A stretch of DNA of 64,000 nt from Nageia nagi (Eukaryota; Pinophyta): NCBI GenBank assembly GCA_050084985.1, contig JBITNC010000001.1, positions 141,794,001 to 141,858,000 of the forward strand, written 5' to 3'. Below, in pieces: positions 60,282-64,000 of the stretch. The notes beneath the pieces are model-generated. The model was not told the DNA's origin and ran no database searches. It was given only the letters and a program-made list of their open reading frames with translations. The position numbers and the translations under genes were made by a program. How positions within the stretch are numbered: the first letter of the stretch is position 1; each line of letters starts with the position of its first letter.

Positions 60282-60352
60282 ATGCATAGTATGGCATATC
60301 AATGTGTAAATTATACATTGGTCATTTCAATCCTCTAAAGTTTTGAACCCTC

Positions 60353-61800
60353 CTCAGTTCAATAAGCGCTTGATTCCAAGGAGTGGAAGAATGCCATGGA
60401 TGTTGAATATTGGTCTTTGATGATGAACAACACATAGAAACTTTTAGGCCTTCCCCAAGGCAAGAAGGCTATCGGTTGCAAGTGAGTGTTCATAATCAAG
60501 TATAAGTCAAATGTGAACATCGAAGGCATGACTAGCAGTAAAAGTATATGCATAGAAAGGAAGGAATATATAATGAGGAGATCTTTTTCCCAACAACCAA
60601 GATAAAGCTAATCAAGATTGTTCTTATTATGGTTGCATATTTGAGTCGGAGAGTACACCAAATGAATGTGAAGAGTACCATTTTAAATAGAGATTTGAAG
60701 GAGGCATACAGGACCCAACTAGAGGGATAAGTTGCACCAAGGGATGAAGGAAAGGTTTGCAAGCCGATCAAATCTCTCTATGAATTCAAACAAGCACTGA
60801 GGGTATGTTATATGAAGATTGATGTTAGTACAATCCCAATCTCTATCTTCAATAGTAAAGGGGGGAAATTATGATCATAATTGTGTATGTTGACAACTTA
60901 GTCATCACCGACAACTTAGACAAGATGATTGAGGGGTCAAAGAATGATTTGAAGAAGTAGTTTGGCAATATGAATCTCGAGCTATTGCATTTTTGTCTTG
61001 GTTTTCGACATGAGCATATGAGAGCTCTATCTTTATTTCATAGATGGAGTATACTAGATCATTCCTCAAGAGATTCCAGATGGCAAAATGTAAGTTTATA
61101 CAAACACCCATAGAGTTAGAGCTACAAGTTTTCCGAAATGTTAACTAACCTGAAGTAGATGCAACTCCCTATCAATAGTTGATTGGGAGGTTGATCTATC
61201 TCACATACACTAGGCTTGGTCACAATTCATGCAAGAGTCAAAAGTTTCTCATTGGAAGGCAACAAGATAAGTCTTGAAGTACATTAGATGTAGTGTGAAG
61301 TATGACCTAGGGTATGAGAAGTTTGATATATTTTTCTTGATAGGGTATACAAAATCAGAGTATGCATGATCCGTGGATGATTGGAGGTCTACCATTGGGT
61401 ATGCATTTTTTGTTTTTGCATTTGGTTCAATATCATTGAGGAGTAAGAAACAAAGCATTGTATCCAAATCCTCCACAAAAGTAGAGTATTACATCGCAGG
61501 GCAAGTTGTCTACAAAGTGGTATGGGTATCTTGCATTCTTGCATATATGGGGATACCATAGACTCATCCAATGACTCTTCATTGTGACAACCAAAGTGTT
61601 TTGAAACTTGTTTATAACCGTTTCTTTCATGAGCACACCAAACACATTGAGGTACAAAGTTACTTTACCAATGAGCATGTTTAGAACCATAATATTCAGC
61701 TTCAATATTCGTCAACCAACAATTAGTTTGTTGATAAGTTTGCCAAAGCGTTGGCTCGTACAGACTTTGAACGTTTTCTAGATTCACTCTCAAGTCTTTC
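60353..61800 (+). pseudogene. Copia reverse transcriptase and RNase H
   Basis: RT starts at DSKEWKNAMDVEYWSL, then LLGLPQGKKAIGCK with Trp to TGA, then VFIIKYKSN. The stretch 60,640-60,740 has HQMNVKSTILNRDLKEAY. RT palm is decayed, with no clear YVDD (about 60,885 reads VYVDN). RNase H at about 61,373-61,700 reads DDWRSTIGYAFFV, RSKKQSIVSKSSTKVEYY, LHCDNQSVLKL and HEHTKHIEV. Many stops. Confidence 0.75.
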
Positions 61801-61825
61801 AAGACATGATATGCTAGGGGTTGGG

Positions 61826-62008
61826 GTTTAGATATAGGTATTACATCATTTGTTTATTATAATGTTATTGATAATAAATAAATAGGGTTGGGTGGTTATG
61901 ATTGGTTATGGAGTTATATGGATCAATCTATTGTAACTCCTTGTAGCATGGTGTATAAAAAACATATCTTGCATGAATACAAATAGTGTGCATTCTCTTT
62001 GCTCAACA
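61826..62008 (+). repeat. 3' LTR of compact copia element
   Basis: About 183 bases aligned to 58,353-58,532; start decayed from TGTTAG to a ttttag-like sequence. Contains TATAAAAAA near 61,955. Confidence 0.7.
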
Positions 62009-62309
62009 CATTTTTGATACCCTTTGTCTATTAGAAATTTTTTGTTGTAATTTGAATTTTCTTTGGAGAAGAATCCAAATCTTAGTGATTATATTATGAT
62101 TTCCATAGTTTCAGAAGTCGTTGCTCATAAAAGATCAAGCCGAACCAATATAATGAAACCTAAAAAAATCATGTGTGATACAAATATTTGTTTATCATTG
62201 TTGTGAGGCTCCTTGAGTTTTTTTTTTGTAATAACCCAATTTGAGTCGACTTGGCTATGTACTTGGCTTGACCATTTTTACAGCCACAAACAATTCATGA
62301 TTCAAATGT

Positions 62310-62483
62310 GAATCCTTGATTTCAACTGTGCTTGACCACATGACCCATTGGTTAGCATACTTGGATATGCAATAAAAGATTTTTTCTAGCAAGAATGAAT
62401 CCTTGATTTCAATTGGGCTTGACCACATGACCCATTGGTTAGCATACTTGGATATGCAATAAAACATTTTTTCTAGCAGGAAT
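62310..62483. repeat. 87-bp tandem duplication
   Basis: Units 62,310-62,396 and 62,397-62,483, both starting gaatccttgatttcaa and containing cttgaccacatgacccatt and ttggatatgcaataaaa. Only a handful of differences, so it is recent. The minus-strand open frame at 62,255-62,497 is just this repeat. Confidence 0.9.
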
Positions 62484-63413
62484 TGTTTTTTCTTCAATAT
62501 TTTACCTAGTCATTCAATTGATGATTGGCTTGGAAAGATTTTGAGTAAACGTGTCATTCTTACTCTTCAACCATGCTGAGTACGATCATGAGAGAATACA
62601 ATGGATTAAATGGTATCAGGCCTTATGGCTTTTTGTTTTGGATAAGGGAATTAAAATGAAACAATACGCCAAACATAAATATCTCAACAAATATCTTTTT
62701 AGCTTTTTGAAATATGAAAGGAAAACAAGTAAAATGCCAGCCTATATACATGATAATGTTGAAAGAAAGGAAGGAAATATATTAATGTCCATAGGAGGCC
62801 AAAAGCGGTCTATGGGACTAAATGCACAAGAAATTGTAAGATAACTTGCAAAGCCCCCTAGAGGGCCCACCCTATGTCTAGAGTACAACTAATTACTTCA
62901 GTCCAAGGCCTCTCTAGGAGAGAACGTGCGGGTGTTCTCCACCTTGAGGTGAGATCTCGCTAATTACTACAAGCCGTGTTTGTGGAGTTGCTCCTAGAGG
63001 GGAAAAAGGATGAGATCCATTGAGTCCTCAATGGCACTTGAGTGTCTTGCAGGCATCTCTTGGTAAAACATGTAAAATGCTATAGGTCGTCCCCTCATCT
63101 CTTATGGGTCTCCTCAGGGGAGGAGGCTTGAAAAAGAACATAAAACGAGTCCTTATAGGATGCTACATGTGAGATAGGAGGTGCTTCCATAGAAGGAAGG
63201 CCTCTTAGATATAAAGAGCTAGGCATTGGTGGTCAGAATATTGGAAAAATGTAGACAATGAACCTTGTGCATCTCGGAAGAGACATTGGTTGCGATTGCG
63301 AATCTTGTTATAGACTTAGCACCAAAAGATAAAGTGGTCTTCAAACTCGGTCTCCAGTGAGCATAAACAACAAACTCATAGCTCTTGTGCTACATGGTTG
63401 TCTATCTCAATCC
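62484..63413. other. Less AT-rich stretch, no recognised gene
   Basis: The 97-residue plus-strand open frame 62,551-62,844 has no family features I know. 62,850-63,240 is richer in G and C than its surroundings, with palindromic bits (ccccctagaggg, ctctctaggagag) and TATAAAGAGC at 63,209. It could be LTR or leader sequence of an element continuing past the window. Confidence 0.4.
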
Positions 63414-64000
63414 TCAATTGATGGGAGAAAACCCAAAATTATCCAAGAGACATCTAAGCTCGGTTCGTTGCATCAATGATTTGTGCTCGATTGGGTGTTG
63501 AATTGTCGCAATTTTCTCTAATTTGTTTTGTAATTTTGAAATGAGTTTGTCCTTTTCAATCATCTGTTGTTGTAGATGGGAAACCAATCCCTGGAATTCG
63601 TTTCCAAAAAGTTCCAGTTGGGTGATACGACTACAAAGTTTGCTACACATATTAGTAGATATTGGAGTCCTTAACACAATCATATTAGTAGAATGTGTAG
63701 CAACGGATTGAGGCAGTCCTTGTTCAACTGTTTGGACTGTGTTTCAATCGTAAGGATTAAATTCTCTGGATTTGTCATTGCGTTTTGCAAAGGAGGAGTT
63801 GCGGGATTGTTAGAATGCTAACAAAATTGGATTGAAGAGCTTTCGGATGTGAACAGGTCAACTCTGGAGGGTCTATGGAATTGGACGAGGATGCTCTAGA
63901 TTGTGAATAGGTCATCGCCAGTTTGAAAACTTGACGACAAACATGCTCAGATATAGTCTGTTAGCATGCCAATGGTGGTACAAGTTGATGAAGAAACAAA
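63414..64000 (-). pseudogene. Unidentified minus-strand coiled-coil frame
   Basis: Open at 63,414-63,683 (minus, 89 residues): SRITQLELFGNEFQGLVSH, then a heptad-like QQMIEKDKLISKLQNKLEK. Upstream on the same strand (63,700-64,000) another frame reads NPATPPLQNAMTNPENLIL with TAG stops, so a longer broken protein extends to the window edge. It could be the start of a retroelement gag or a host gene; I cannot name it. Confidence 0.4.

Larger units (their letters stand above)
58353..62008 (+). mobile_element. Compact Ty1/copia element with both LTRs
   Basis: Left LTR 58,353-58,532 and right LTR about 61,826-62,008, each about 180 bases, share ttacatcatttg, ttgcatga-tacaaatagtgtg and ctc-aaca ends. 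Primer site tggtatcaaatc at 58,533-58,544. A purine-rich ctaggggttggggttt precedes the right LTR. The flanking 5 bases are caatt (left, 58,348-58,352) and cattt (right), a likely decayed target site. Only about 210 bases lie between primer site and integrase, so gag and protease are gone. An 0.8-0.9-kb insertion interrupts it at 59,457. Confidence 0.8.

Overview
The window looks like repeat-rich nuclear DNA of a seed plant. It is AT-rich and holds plant-type Ty1/copia and Ty3/gypsy LTR elements (several with a tRNA-iMet-type primer site), a plant L1-like LINE, a plant mobile domain remnant and NAA10-like genes starting with the plant-typical MVCIRQAT. The nested, heavily decayed LTR elements would suit a large old genome such as a gymnosperm, but the species cannot be fixed from sequence alone. 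I see no CRISPR array, bacterial operon, tRNA or rRNA gene.

Layout. 1.8-3.95 kb: decayed Ty3/gypsy pol (RT end, RNase H, integrase). 4.54-7.85 kb: a long unidentified fossil reading frame on the same strand. 10.2-11.6 kb: minus-strand copia remnant. 14,502-40,386: one composite structure. Two about 0.7-kb LTRs (TGTTA...TAACA type) are flanked by the same 5-bp sequence ATAAA. Inside are the outer element's own gag, an antisense plant mobile domain (PMD) frame, 88-bp tandem repeats and a purine tract. Nested in it are a copia element in the gag, a direct about 6.9-kb duplication (17,121-24,014 and 29,519-36,419) that copies most of the copia plus its host flank, a 1.55-kb copia-derived repeat (second copy at 44.9-46.5 kb), a different gypsy fragment (gag, protease, RNase H, start of RT) and a minus-strand LTR. 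Without the insertions the outer element would be about 8.2 kb. It shows gag and PMD but no pol of its own, so it looks non-autonomous.

42.3-49.0 kb is the most gene-like part. It holds two intact single-exon NAA10-like N-acetyltransferase genes in tandem on the minus strand, duplicated with their flanks, and an unidentified open frame head-to-head with the second. 49.4-53.7 kb is a minus-strand LINE, next to a minus-strand copia gag and primer site (54.06-54.79 kb). 57,266-57,508 is a short two-exon gene or pseudogene resembling the UPF0434/preY (Trm112-like) family. 58,353-62,008 is a compact copia element with both about 180-bp LTRs, carrying an hAT-like insertion. The right end holds a tandem duplication and an unidentified minus-strand coiled-coil frame.

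Across the window the fossil frames are broken mainly by TAG and TAA at positions that look like former Gln or Trp codons, and several catalytic residues are lost by G-to-A changes. This is what long cytosine methylation and deamination would leave. The transposon genes are dead; the NAA10-like pair is the best candidate for living genes.
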